Part shown: positions 53,274 through 62,900 of the stretch, piece by piece
Layout of the letters: each line of letters begins with the position of its first letter
Position numbering within the stretch: position 1 is the stretch's first letter
Assembly: GCF_029937855.1 (NCBI RefSeq)
Contig: NZ_JAPYPC010000002.1
Coordinates: 62,001-126,000, forward strand
DNA: 64,000 nt
DNA from: Christiangramia sp.
GTDB lineage: Bacteria > Bacteroidota > Bacteroidia > Flavobacteriales > Flavobacteriaceae
Direction: 5' to 3'
Translations under genes and position numbers: made by a program
Notes under the pieces: model-generated
What the model was told of the DNA's origin: nothing
What the model saw: only the letters and a program-made list of their open reading frames with translations
Databases searched by the model: none

Positions 53274-54203
53274 ATGGAAATACTTGTTTATGGAATCGGA
53301 GGTGTAGGGGGTTATTTTGGCGGAAACCTGGCCAATGCAGGATTCAATGTAAGTATGATAGCCAGGGGGCAGCATTTAAAGCAGATCCAAAAACACGGAC
53401 TTAAAGTTGATAGCATTAAAGGTGATTTTAAGGTAATACCTAAAGTTGCGACTTCAGAAGTTTCTGAAGTTCCAAAACCAGATCTTATTATTCTCGGAAT
53501 TAAATCCTGGCAGATTCCATCTGTCGCTGCTGAAATAAAACCGATAATGGGAGAAAATACAGTTGTGCTTCCATTGCAAAATGGCGCTGATAATTACGAG
53601 AAATTAATAGAAATATTACCAAAGGAAAATGTGCTCGCGGGTCTTTGTTTCATTGTAAGTTTTATAGAAAAACCAGGTAAAATAAAACATGCGGCTTATG
53701 AACCAAAGATCATGTTTGGGGAAGTTGATAATTCAAAGTCAGATCGAGTAATGAAAATTCATGATATTCTTAATGAGGCGGGAATTGAAAATAATATTCC
53801 GGATAATATTCAGCTGGAGATTTGGAAAAAGTTCCTCTTTATTTGTACCATTAGTGGTATTGGCGGTCTCACTCGTGTACCCATAAATAAGATCAGGGAA
53901 AGTGAATTCCTTTACGAAATGATGAGAAAATCGGCTAAGGAGATTATTGAAGTGGGCAAGGCAAAAGGTGTTCCGTTTACCAATGAACATTTAGAAATGG
54001 TATTCGAGATCATTAATGGGCAACCCGAAGGAACTACCGCTTCCACACAAAGGGATATCATGAATGGCAAAGCTTCAGAATTGGGAAATTTCAATGGATT
54101 TATCGTTAAGGAAGGAGAAAAGTTAGGTATTGAAACTCCAGTGAACAGGTATATCCATGAGTGCCTGAAACCTATGGAAGCCGCCGCCCGAAAATCAAAG
54201 TAA
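53274..54203 (+). CDS. 2-dehydropantoate 2-reductase (PanE/ApbA-like)
   Basis: ILVYGIGGVGGYFGGNLANAGFNVSMIARG; PLQNGADNYEKL; ELGNFNGFIVKEGEKLGI. Confidence 0.9.
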   Translation: MEILVYGIGGVGGYFGGNLANAGFNVSMIARGQHLKQIQKHGLKVDSIKGDFKVIPKVATSEVSEVPKPDLIILGIKSWQIPSVAAEIKPIMGENTVVLPLQNGADNYEKLIEILPKENVLAGLCFIVSFIEKPGKIKHAAYEPKIMFGEVDNSKSDRVMKIHDILNEAGIENNIPDNIQLEIWKKFLFICTISGIGGLTRVPINKIRESEFLYEMMRKSAKEIIEVGKAKGVPFTNEHLEMVFEIINGQPEGTTASTQRDIMNGKASELGNFNGFIVKEGEKLGIETPVNRYIHECLKPMEAAARKSK

Positions 54204-54268
54204 TAGAACTTCCAATCCTTCCCTATAAGTCTTTTAAAATTGTATTTTTGCAGGCAATTAGTGATTAA

Positions 54269-54344
54269 CGTCACTGCGAAGGAGGGAAACTACTGAAGTA
54301 GCCTCAGGGAATAAAGAGATTGCGTCGCTACGCTCGCAATGACT
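54269..54344. repeat. REP-like imperfect palindromic element upstream of leuS
   Basis: CGTCACTGCGAAGGAGG...AAGAGATTGCGTCGCTACGCTCGCAATGACTC; ends GTCACTGCGAA / revcomp GTCATTGCGAG are inverted. Confidence 0.65.
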
Positions 54345-54376
54345 CCTATGATAATTGGATAATAGTAAGACAGAAA

Positions 54377-57300
54377 ATGAGTTACCACTTTAATAAGATC
54401 GAAAAAAAATGGCAGAAATACTGGGCAGAAAACCAGACATTCAAGGCACAAAACCCTCCGCTTTCGGGGGAGATGGAGGGGGCTCCGAAATATTACGTGT
54501 TGGACATGTTTCCTTATCCTTCGGGGGCGGGCCTACATGTTGGGCATCCGTTAGGTTATATCGCCAGTGATATCTATGCAAGGTTTAAACGTCACAAAGG
54601 TTTTAACGTGTTGCATCCCCAGGGTTATGATAGTTTCGGACTTCCGGCGGAGCAATACGCCATTCAAACCGGTCAGCATCCTGCGGTAACTACTGAAAAT
54701 AATATCGCCCGTTATCGGGAGCAGTTAGATAAGATCGGTTTTTCGTTTGACTGGAGTCGGGAAGTGAGAACTAGCGAGCCGGATTATTATAAGTGGACGC
54801 AATGGATCTTTATTCAGCTTTTTGAAAGCTGGTATGATAGAGAAACGGAGAAGTCCCGCCCGATATCCGAACTTGAAGCTGTTTTTTCTTCGGAAGGTAA
54901 CTCGAGGATAAATGCTGCATGTGATGATGATGTGGAGCAATTTTCAGCTGAAGAATGGAATAAATACTCTCAGGACGAGAAAGAGCAGATCCTGTTAAAA
55001 TACCGTTTGACATACCTCGCGGAAGCTGAAGTCAACTGGTGTCCACAACTTGGAACTGTTTTAGCGAACGATGAGATCGTAAATGGTGTTTCGGAACGTG
55101 GAGGATATCCTGTTGTAAGAAAGAAAATGACGCAATGGAGCATGCGAATTTCTGCGTTTGCCGAAAGACTGCTTCAGGATCTAAATAAAATCGACTGGAC
55201 AGAAAGTTTAAAGGAGAGTCAGCGAAACTGGATAGGGAAATCTGTAGGAGCGATGGTTGAATTCCCCATCCTATCCTTCCCCGAGGGGGAAGAGAAAACA
55301 GAACCGGGATATATGACTGGTGGTAATAATTCTCATTTACTACTTGAAAAAGCCAGGGAAAACAGGAATAATCCCACTGATGCTGAAAAGTTGTTATGGA
55401 ATAATTTAAGAAATAGGAACTTAGGTTATAAATTTCGGCAGCAACATTTAATTGATCATTTTATTGTTGATTTCGTGTGTCTCTCCAAAAGATTGGTTGT
55501 TGAAGTTGATGGAACTATTCATGATTCCCAGGTTCAGGAAGATAGGGAGCGGACACAAATAATTGAGCGCAAAGGATTCAAGGTTATTAGGTTTAGAGAT
55601 GAAGAGGTTATTGGGGATATTGAGGCGGTTCTGGAGAAAATAAAAATAAATCTTTCTAAACAACCTACTGCCACTCAAAATTCACATGAAACTCCCCCTT
55701 CGGTGGCCGGGGGGATTAAGGTTTTCACCACCCGTCCAGATACCATTTTTGGGGTTACTTTTCTAACGCTTGCCCCGGAGCATGACCTGGTGAAAGAAAT
55801 AACAACTGCCGGGCAACGTGAAGAGGTCGAGGCTTATATACAAGCCAGTGCAAAACGAAGTGAACGTGAGCGTATGGCTGATGTTAAAACCATTAGTGGC
55901 GTATTTACCGGTGCTTATGCCGAACATCCTTTCACTAAGGAACCAGTGCCAATCTGGATTGGGGATTATGTACTTGCAGGTTACGGAACCGGAGCGGTAA
56001 TGGCTGTTCCATGTGGTGACCAGCGGGATCATGATTTCGCAAGACATTTCGATTTGCCAATTACTAATATTTTTGAAAATGTAGATGTTTCTCAGGAAGC
56101 CTATGCGGGTAAAGAAGGCACGGTAATCGCAAATTCAGATTTCCTTAGCGGACTAGAATATAAAGAAGCACTGAATAAAGTGATCCTGGAACTTGAAAAA
56201 ACCGGCCAGGGTTATGGAAAGACTAATTACAGGCTTAGAGATGCGGTGTTTAGCCGACAAAGATATTGGGGGGAGCCCTTCCCGGTATATTACGTGAATG
56301 GTCTGCCTAAAACGATAGACCTTGAGCATCTCCCTTTAAGATTGCCTGAAGTGGAGAAATATCTTCCAACTGAAACCGGGGAGCCGCCATTAGGTAATGC
56401 TACCGATTGGGCCTGGGATACCCAGAAAAATGAAGTAGTTTCAAATGATAAGATTGACGATAAAACGGTCTTCCCATTAGAGCTGAATACCATGCCGGGG
56501 TGGGCAGGAAGCAGCTGGTACCTTTTCAGGTATATGGATGCCGGGAACCCTGACCGCTTTGTTTCCGAAGAAGCCCAGAAATACTGGGAAAATGTAGATT
56601 TGTATATTGGCGGAAGCGAGCATGCCACGGGGCACCTTTTATATTCCCGTTTCTGGACTAAATTTTTACATGACCGCGGGTGGTTGACTGTCGAAGAGCC
56701 CTTCAAAAAGCTGATCAACCAGGGGATGATCCTTGGGACCAGTGCTTTTGTGTACCGACTGGAAGGAGAAAATGTGTTTGTTTCCAAAAATCAGATCAAA
56801 GGAAATAGCGTTCAGCCAATACATGCTGATGTTTCTTTAATTAATTCATCAAATGAACTGGATATCGATGGCTTTAAAAAATGGCGACCAGAATTTGCCG
56901 ATGCCAAATTTGTTTTAGATAATGGAGAAGTTTACGATGCCAACTCCTCTCCTTCGGGGAGGCCGGATGGGGCTTACATTGTTGGTAGGGAAGTGGAGAA
57001 AATGTCTAAATCCAAATATAACGTGGTAAATCCTGATGAGATCTGCCATGATTATGGAGCAGATACTTTAAGAATGTATGAAATGTTCCTGGGGCCGCTG
57101 GAGCAGGCGAAACCCTGGAATACTGCGGGAATCACCGGAGTGCATAATTTCCTAAAAAAGTTTTGGAAATTATATCATTCCGGCCCGGAAGGCTCGTTTT
57201 ATGTTGAAGATTCCCAGGCTTCGGAGAGGATAGAAGGGGGGCTTAAAACCTTGCATAAAACCATCAAAAAGGTGACCGAGGATATTGAGAATTTCAGCTT

Positions 57301-57694
57301 TAATACTTCTGTGTCCACTTTTATGATCTGCGTAAATGAGTTAACCGCGCAGAAATGTAATAGCAGAGAGGTTCTTGAACCGCTTGTGATCTTAATTGCG
57401 CCTTACGCTCCTCACATAGCGGAAGAACTATGGGAGAGATTAGGCCATTCGGAATCTATTACTACCGCAAAATATCCAGAATTTGAGGAAAAATATCTGG
57501 TGGAAAGTGTAAAGAATTATCCTGTTTCTTTTAATGGGAAGATGAGGTTTACGATGGAGCTGCCGTTAGATATGAGTAAAGATGAAATAGAGAAGACTGT
57601 CCTGGCAGATGAGCGGACGCAAAAACAACTGGATGGACGTACTCCTAAAAAAGTAATCGTAGTGCCTGGAAAAATTGTGAATATTGTAGGCTAA
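54377..57694 (+). CDS. leuS: Leucyl-tRNA synthetase with in-frame DUF559 endonuclease-like insertion
   Basis: YVLDMFPYPSGAGLHVGHPLGY, GKSVGAMVEF...VFTTRPDTIFG, GREVEKMSKSKYN; start at ATG 54377 (MSYHFNKIEKKWQKYW) rather than 54320. Confidence 0.96.
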   Translation: MSYHFNKIEKKWQKYWAENQTFKAQNPPLSGEMEGAPKYYVLDMFPYPSGAGLHVGHPLGYIASDIYARFKRHKGFNVLHPQGYDSFGLPAEQYAIQTGQHPAVTTENNIARYREQLDKIGFSFDWSREVRTSEPDYYKWTQWIFIQLFESWYDRETEKSRPISELEAVFSSEGNSRINAACDDDVEQFSAEEWNKYSQDEKEQILLKYRLTYLAEAEVNWCPQLGTVLANDEIVNGVSERGGYPVVRKKMTQWSMRISAFAERLLQDLNKIDWTESLKESQRNWIGKSVGAMVEFPILSFPEGEEKTEPGYMTGGNNSHLLLEKARENRNNPTDAEKLLWNNLRNRNLGYKFRQQHLIDHFIVDFVCLSKRLVVEVDGTIHDSQVQEDRERTQIIERKGFKVIRFRDEEVIGDIEAVLEKIKINLSKQPTATQNSHETPPSVAGGIKVFTTRPDTIFGVTFLTLAPEHDLVKEITTAGQREEVEAYIQASAKRSERERMADVKTISGVFTGAYAEHPFTKEPVPIWIGDYVLAGYGTGAVMAVPCGDQRDHDFARHFDLPITNIFENVDVSQEAYAGKEGTVIANSDFLSGLEYKEALNKVILELEKTGQGYGKTNYRLRDAVFSRQRYWGEPFPVYYVNGLPKTIDLEHLPLRLPEVEKYLPTETGEPPLGNATDWAWDTQKNEVVSNDKIDDKTVFPLELNTMPGWAGSSWYLFRYMDAGNPDRFVSEEAQKYWENVDLYIGGSEHATGHLLYSRFWTKFLHDRGWLTVEEPFKKLINQGMILGTSAFVYRLEGENVFVSKNQIKGNSVQPIHADVSLINSSNELDIDGFKKWRPEFADAKFVLDNGEVYDANSSPSGRPDGAYIVGREVEKMSKSKYNVVNPDEICHDYGADTLRMYEMFLGPLEQAKPWNTAGITGVHNFLKKFWKLYHSGPEGSFYVEDSQASERIEGGLKTLHKTIKKVTEDIENFSFNTSVSTFMICVNELTAQKCNSREVLEPLVILIAPYAPHIAEELWERLGHSESITTAKYPEFEEKYLVESVKNYPVSFNGKMRFTMELPLDMSKDEIEKTVLADERTQKQLDGRTPKKVIVVPGKIVNIVG
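54454..54485 (+). repeat. Palindromic repeat copy R1 inside leuS coding sequence
   Basis: CCCTCCGCTTTCGGGGGAGATGGAGGGGGCT, encoding PPLSGEMEGA in an N-terminal loop. Confidence 0.6.
55264..55291 (-). repeat. Palindromic repeat copy R2 (inverted), left edge of DUF559 insert
   Basis: CCCCATCCTATCCTTCCCCGAGGGGGAA; reverse complement TTCCCCCTCGGGGAAGGATAGGATGGGG resembles R4. Confidence 0.6.
55313..55672 (+). mobile_element. DUF559 (Vsr/PD-(D/E)xK-like) endonuclease domain nested in leuS
   Basis: MTGGNNSHLLLEKARENRNNPTDAEKLLWNNLRNRNLGYKFRQQHLIDHFIVDFVCLSKRLVVEVDGTIHDSQVQEDRERTQIIERKGFKVIRFRDEEVIGDIEAVLEKI; mobility is inferred. Confidence 0.75.
55691..55716 (+). repeat. Palindromic repeat copy R3, right edge of DUF559 insert
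   Basis: ACTCCCCCTTCGGTGGCCGGGGGGAT, opposite orientation to R2. Confidence 0.55.
56943..56974 (+). repeat. Palindromic repeat copy R4 inside leuS coding sequence
   Basis: CTCCTCTCCTTCGGGGAGGCCGGATGGGGCTT, encoding SSPSGRPDGA just before YIVGREVEKMSKS. Confidence 0.6.
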
Positions 57695-57720
57695 GCTTAT
57701 ATAACAAATAAATATCCAAA

Positions 57721-57749
57721 AGCCACTTTCGAAAGGGAGTGGTTTTTTT
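57721..57749 (+). terminator. Terminator-like hairpin after leuS
   Basis: AGCCACTTTCGAAAGGGAGTGGTTTTTTT. Confidence 0.65.
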
Positions 57750-57759
57750 ATTGATTATC

Positions 57760-57786
57760 GTCATGCTGAACTCATTTCAGCATCTC
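57760..57786. repeat. Short REP-like hairpin copy B
   Basis: GTCATGCTGAACTCATTTCAGCATCTC. Confidence 0.5.
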
Positions 57787-57817
57787 TTGTAGATAAAATT
57801 GAGATGAGGAGAGGTAG

Positions 57818-58345
57818 CTAATCCAAATAAAGGTCAATCAAGCCTTCAGGAGTGATTACTTTGATCTCTTTATTTTTTTTGTCTACTTTTTCAATGAATT
57901 CGTCATTCATGGGAATCAGTATCTGCTTTCCGTCTTTTTCAATTTCGAATAAAGCCTGGGCAGTAGAATCATTGATGGAAACTAATTTCCCAATATTGCC
58001 ATGTTCCGTATCGATCACATCAAAACCAATGATCTCGTGGAAATAGAATTTATCCTCAGACAGTTCGGGAAGCATGGTCAAAGGCAGGTATACTTCAGCG
58101 CCAATCATATCTTCTGCATCTTCTTCTGTATCGATATCTTCAAATTTAGCACGTAATAAGGTGCTTTTATGCAGATAGGATCTTTCAATAAAAAATGGAA
58201 CCAGGTTTTCGTTGTATTCAACAAAAACTGATTCCATTTCTGTGTAAGTTTCAGGTTCATCGGTGTCCAGTTTAATGAGCACCTCTCCCTTAAAGCTAAA
58301 TTTCCCTACGATTCTTCCCAGGTAGAAGCATTCTTCCTTAGTCAT
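57818..58345 (-). CDS. rimM: Ribosome maturation factor RimM
   Basis: CFYLGRIVGKFSFKGEVLIKLDTD; KFYFHEIIGFDVIDTEHGNIGKLVSI; adjacent to rpsP. Confidence 0.93.
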   Translation of the reverse strand: MTKEECFYLGRIVGKFSFKGEVLIKLDTDEPETYTEMESVFVEYNENLVPFFIERSYLHKSTLLRAKFEDIDTEEDAEDMIGAEVYLPLTMLPELSEDKFYFHEIIGFDVIDTEHGNIGKLVSINDSTAQALFEIEKDGKQILIPMNDEFIEKVDKKNKEIKVITPEGLIDLYLD

Positions 58346-58359
58346 CGTGGGTAGGTGTT

Positions 58360-58944
58360 TTAAGCGTCTTTTTTCTCTTCAGTAGAAGCTTCGTCTGCAG
58401 TTGCAGCACCAACTTCTTCTTCAGCGTTTTCTACAGTAGCCTCATCTGTAGCTTCAGCCGTTCTTTCGGCTTCAGCGGCGGCAGCAGCTTCTTCAGCTTC
58501 TTTGAATTCCGCTTCACGCTTAGCGTTTGCTTCTTTCTCTGCTTCTAATGCTTTTGTTTTTTCAGCTTCCTGAGCTTTGCTCAAAGATTCTTTTTTAGCT
58601 CCGATCTTTCCTTCTTTTTCTTCTAACCATGCTTGGAATTTCTCTTCAGCCTGCTCTTCAGTTAAAGCTCCTTTTTGCACACCTACTGCAAGGTGTTTCT
58701 TAAGAAGGGCTCCTTTGTAAGAAAGGATAGCACGAGCGGTATCTGTTGGTTGGGCACCATTTTGTAACCACTTAACAGCTCCGTCTACATCAAGTTCGAT
58801 AGTAGCAGGATTCGTGTTAGGGTTGTAGATTCCCAATTTGTCCAAAAATTTACCGTCTCTTTTAGCGCGGGTATCCGCAGCTACGATCCAGAAAAAAGGT
58901 TTTCCTTTTTTACCGTGTCTTTGTAGTCTTATTTTTACTGGCAT
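58360..58944 (-). CDS. rpsP: 30S ribosomal protein S16 with Ala/Glu-rich C-terminal extension
   Basis: [46 protein letters not shown]. Confidence 0.96.
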   Translation of the reverse strand: MPVKIRLQRHGKKGKPFFWIVAADTRAKRDGKFLDKLGIYNPNTNPATIELDVDGAVKWLQNGAQPTDTARAILSYKGALLKKHLAVGVQKGALTEEQAEEKFQAWLEEKEGKIGAKKESLSKAQEAEKTKALEAEKEANAKREAEFKEAEEAAAAAEAERTAEATDEATVENAEEEVGAATADEASTEEKKDA

Positions 58945-59211
58945 AAAAATTAAATTTTGGGGTTCTCGACCCCGATTATTAATAAGTGTGCAAAGATACT
59001 ACATTTTTCTAATATCCAAGCTTTTCGGTAGTTATTTTCAACTAGGTTGTCCGTTCCAAATCCTCTCGATGAAAACTTAATTAGGAATCTTTTTAGTTAA
59101 AAATCGACCTTGCTGTTAAAAGAGGTTAATTAGTGCTAAACCCTGTTAAATAGGTTGTTGAGACGATTTTAGGAGCTTATATTTACTCGAACAAAAAATA
59201 AAAATTAAGCT

Positions 59212-59658
59212 ATGAGTTATTCAAATGAAATTTCCAAAAAACTAAATGAGTTACTGGAAAAAAATTATGACGCTGAAAAAGGATATAAACTAGCAGCAGA
59301 AAAAGTTAAGGATGAAAGATTAAAAAACTTTTTCTCTCAACGCGCACAGGAACGATATGATTTTGGACACGAACTGAAGTCGGAAATCAAAAATTTTGGG
59401 GAAACCCCAAATAAGGGATCCAGCCTTGCGGGAGATGCCCATAGATCCTGGATGAATTTAAAAGCCAGTCTTTCCAGTGATAAAGATGAATCGATCCTTG
59501 AGGAAACGATTCGTGGAGAAAAAGCTGCTGTAGAAGAATATGAAGATATCTTGAAGGAATCTGAAATTCCTGCTTCTACAGGAAATATACTTATGAAACA
59601 GAAAAACGCCATAGTAGCATCTTTAAACGAAGTGAAAACTCTTGAAAAACAAGCCTAG
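59212..59658 (+). CDS. PA2169-like/DUF2383 ferritin-like four-helix protein
   Basis: LNELLEKNYDAEKGYKLAAEKVKDERLKNFFSQRAQERYDFGHELKSEIKNFGETP. Confidence 0.83.
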   Translation: MSYSNEISKKLNELLEKNYDAEKGYKLAAEKVKDERLKNFFSQRAQERYDFGHELKSEIKNFGETPNKGSSLAGDAHRSWMNLKASLSSDKDESILEETIRGEKAAVEEYEDILKESEIPASTGNILMKQKNAIVASLNEVKTLEKQA

Positions 59659-59743
59659 AACGAGATTCTTACTAAGAATCGCAATTTATAAAATTGATGC
59701 GAGCAATGTTTGATTGAAGTAGTAGTTTTTAGTGTTCGTATCA

Positions 59744-59790
59744 GGCCTCACAAATTATCTGAATTTTCAGGTTTTTGTGAGGCTTTTTTT
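59744..59790 (+). terminator. Terminator-like hairpin
   Basis: GCCTCACAAA...TTTGTGAGGCTTTTTTT. Confidence 0.75.
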
Positions 59791-59911
59791 GTGGTTGATA
59801 ATTCCTGAAAACTAAGTTTTCTTTCAGCTGAAAAGTTCCTTATTTTAGCCCAGATGATTCAATCTGCTGAATCCTATAATTTTCTTCTGAAAAGGCATAA
59901 AATACTACTGA

Positions 59912-62900
59912 ATGTACCTCATTTTTGATACCGAAACTACCGGACTTCCCAAGCGCTGGGATGCACCATTAACCGATTCTGATAACTGGCCGCGATGTAT
60001 ACAGATCGCCTGGCAGGTGCATGATGAAATGGGGAATCTTGTTGAAAATCAGGATTATTTAATTCAGCCTGAAGGTTTTGATATTCCATATGATTCTGAG
60101 CGTATCCACGGGATCTCTACAGATCTTGCGAAAGAGCAGGGAATTCCCCTTGAAGAGGTGTTGGAAAAGTTCAATGCAGCCCTTCGGAAATCAAAATTTG
60201 TGGTAGGACAAAATGTGGGGTTTGATCTTAACATTATGGGTGCCGAATTCTTCAGGAGAAATTTTGAAAATTCACTTCAGGAAATGCCGGTGTTGGATAC
60301 CTGTACTGAAAGAACGGCAGAGCTGTGTAAAATTCCCGGTGGTCGTGGTGGGAAATTCAAATTACCCACACTTACTGAGTTACATGAATTTTTATTTGAT
60401 GAGGCATTTGCAGAAGCGCATAATGCTACTGCCGATGTGGAAGCAACAACACGTTGCTTTCTTGAATTAATCAGGCAAAGAATTTATACTATCGAGGAGC
60501 TGGATGTTCCTTCAGATTATTTCGAAAACTTTTCAGAAGAAAATCCACAGAGGATTGAGCTGATCGGGCTGAAGCATGTAAATCTAAAAAAAGCTTCAGA
60601 TAAGATCAGGGAAAGGCTGGAAAAACAGCAGCCTTCAGATGATATCTCCAATGAAGAGATCCAGGAAAACCTGGAGAAACTTGATGAGATTCCATTCGCA
60701 CATTTGCATAACCACTCCCAATTTTCCGTGTTACAGTCCACTATAAGTATTCCAGATCTGGTTGCTGCAGCGGCTGAAGAGGATATGAATGCCGTGGCTC
60801 TTACAGATCATGCGAACATGATGGGGGCTTTTCATTTTGTAAAAGAAGTGGGTGCCTATAATAAGAATATCAAAGAGTATAATGCAACTGCGGAAGAAAA
60901 TGGAGAAGACCTAAAAAAGCCATTAAAGGGAATTGTTGGATGTGAATTCTTCGTCTGTGAAAATCATACAGATAAGACCAGGAAAGATAATGGGTATCAG
61001 GTGGTAATGCTGGCCAAGAACAAAAAAGGATATCATAATCTGGCTAAAATGTCCTCTAAAGCCTATACCGACGGGTTCTATTATGTGCCGCGTATAGATA
61101 AAGAGGTTATTAAACAATATAAAGAGGATGTGATCGTCCTTACCGGAAACCTTTATGGAGAGGTTCCCAGTAAGATTTTAAATGTAGGAGAAAAGCAAGC
61201 TGAAGAAGCGTTGCTTTGGTGGAAAACTGAATTTGGTGACGATCTGTATATCGAATTAATGCGTCATGATCAGGAAGATGAAAACCGGGTAAATCCTGTG
61301 CTGGTTGAATTTTCCAAAAAGCATGACGTGAAATTGATCGCGACCAATAATACTTATTATTGGAAACAGGAAGATGCTAATGCTCACGATATTTTACTCT
61401 GTGTAAAGGACGGTGAGAAGCAGGCAACTCCTATTGGCCGTGGCCGTGGTTACAGGTACGGATTACCAAATGAAGAATATTACTTCAAATCTGGAAGCGA
61501 GATGAAAAAGCTGTTTAAGGATTTACCCGAGGCTATTAGTAATATTCAGGAGATCGTAGATAAGATAGAACCTTTTGAACTCGCCAGAGATGTACTACTT
61601 CCGGCTTTTGAGATTCCGGAAGAATTCCAGAGCGAAGAAGATCTTGTTGATGGAGGTAAAAGAGGAGAAAATGCCTATTTAAAGCATATCACTTTTGAAG
61701 GTGCTAAAAAACGATATCCAGAGATCACCCCGGAAATAGAAGACCGATTAAATTTCGAATTATCGGTAATTGAAAATACGGGATATCCCGGTTACTTCCT
61801 TATTGTGGAAGATTTCATTCGGGCGGCCAGGGAGATGGGCGTTTCGGTGGGGCCGGGACGTGGATCGGCTGCGGGATCTGTGGTGGCCTATTGCCTCTGG
61901 ATTACCAATATCGATCCTATTAAATACGATCTGCTTTTTGAGAGATTCTTAAATCCGGATCGTGTAAGTATGCCCGATATTGATATCGATTTTGATGATG
62001 AAGGTAGAAGCCGGGTAATGGACTATGTGATCGAGAAATATGGAGCGAATCAGGTGGCGCAGATCATTACCTATGGTACTATGGCTGCAAAATCTTCAAT
62101 TCGAGATACGGCGCGAGTTCTGGATCTTCCTTTGATGGATTCTGATAGGATTGCGAAGCTTATTCCCAATACGAAGCTTGGAAAGCTATTCGCTATGGAT
62201 GATAAGACGATCAAGTCTAAATTTCGAGGGGATGAAATTGAGAAGATAAACGAACTATTTAATATTTCTGAAGGAGACGACCTGGAGGCACAAACGGTGA
62301 ACCAGGCTCGAATTCTAGAAGGTTCAGTTAGAAATACTGGTATTCACGCTTGTGGGGTAATCATTACTCCGGGAGATATTACCAATTATGTACCCGTCTC
62401 GGTGGCAAAAGATTCCGATCTGTATGTTACCCAGTTTGATAACTCGGTCGTAGAAAGTGCGGGTCTGCTAAAAATGGATTTCCTGGGTTTAAAAACTTTA
62501 ACCTTAATTAAAGATACGGTGAAGATCGTCAAAGGAAGACATGATATAGATCTGGATCCGGATAGTTTTCCGCTTGACGATGAGGAAACTTATAAACTTT
62601 TCCAACGTGGAGAGACCATCGGGATTTTCCAGTATGAATCTCCGGGGATGCAAAAACACATGCAGTCACTAAAACCAACGGTTTTTGATGACCTTATTGC
62701 GATGAACGCTTTATATCGTCCTGGTCCAATGGAATATATTCCAAGTTTCATTGCCCGTAAACATGGAGATGAGGAGATCGCTTATGACCTTCCCGAAATG
62801 GAAGAATATCTGGAAGAAACCTATGGGATTACAGTTTACCAGGAGCAGGTGATGCTTTTATCGCAAAAGTTAGCTGGTTTTTCCAAAGGTGAAGCCGATA

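Noticed and set aside
54320-54376. N-terminal extension MRRYARNDSYDNWIIVRQK of leuS in the ORF track
   Set aside because: Derived from the palindromic intergenic repeat; LeuRS homology starts at ATG 54377.
55313-55672. Intein interpretation of the LeuRS insertion
   Set aside because: No recognisable intein splicing blocks (N-terminal Cys/Ser block A, C-terminal HN motif) at the boundaries; only a nuclease-like core with repeat-derived edges.
60213-60470. ORFs 60213..60470 (+), 61770..61952 (+) and minus-strand ORFs over 60517-63955
   Set aside because: They overlap, in other frames, the long dnaE frame running from 59912 off the window end.
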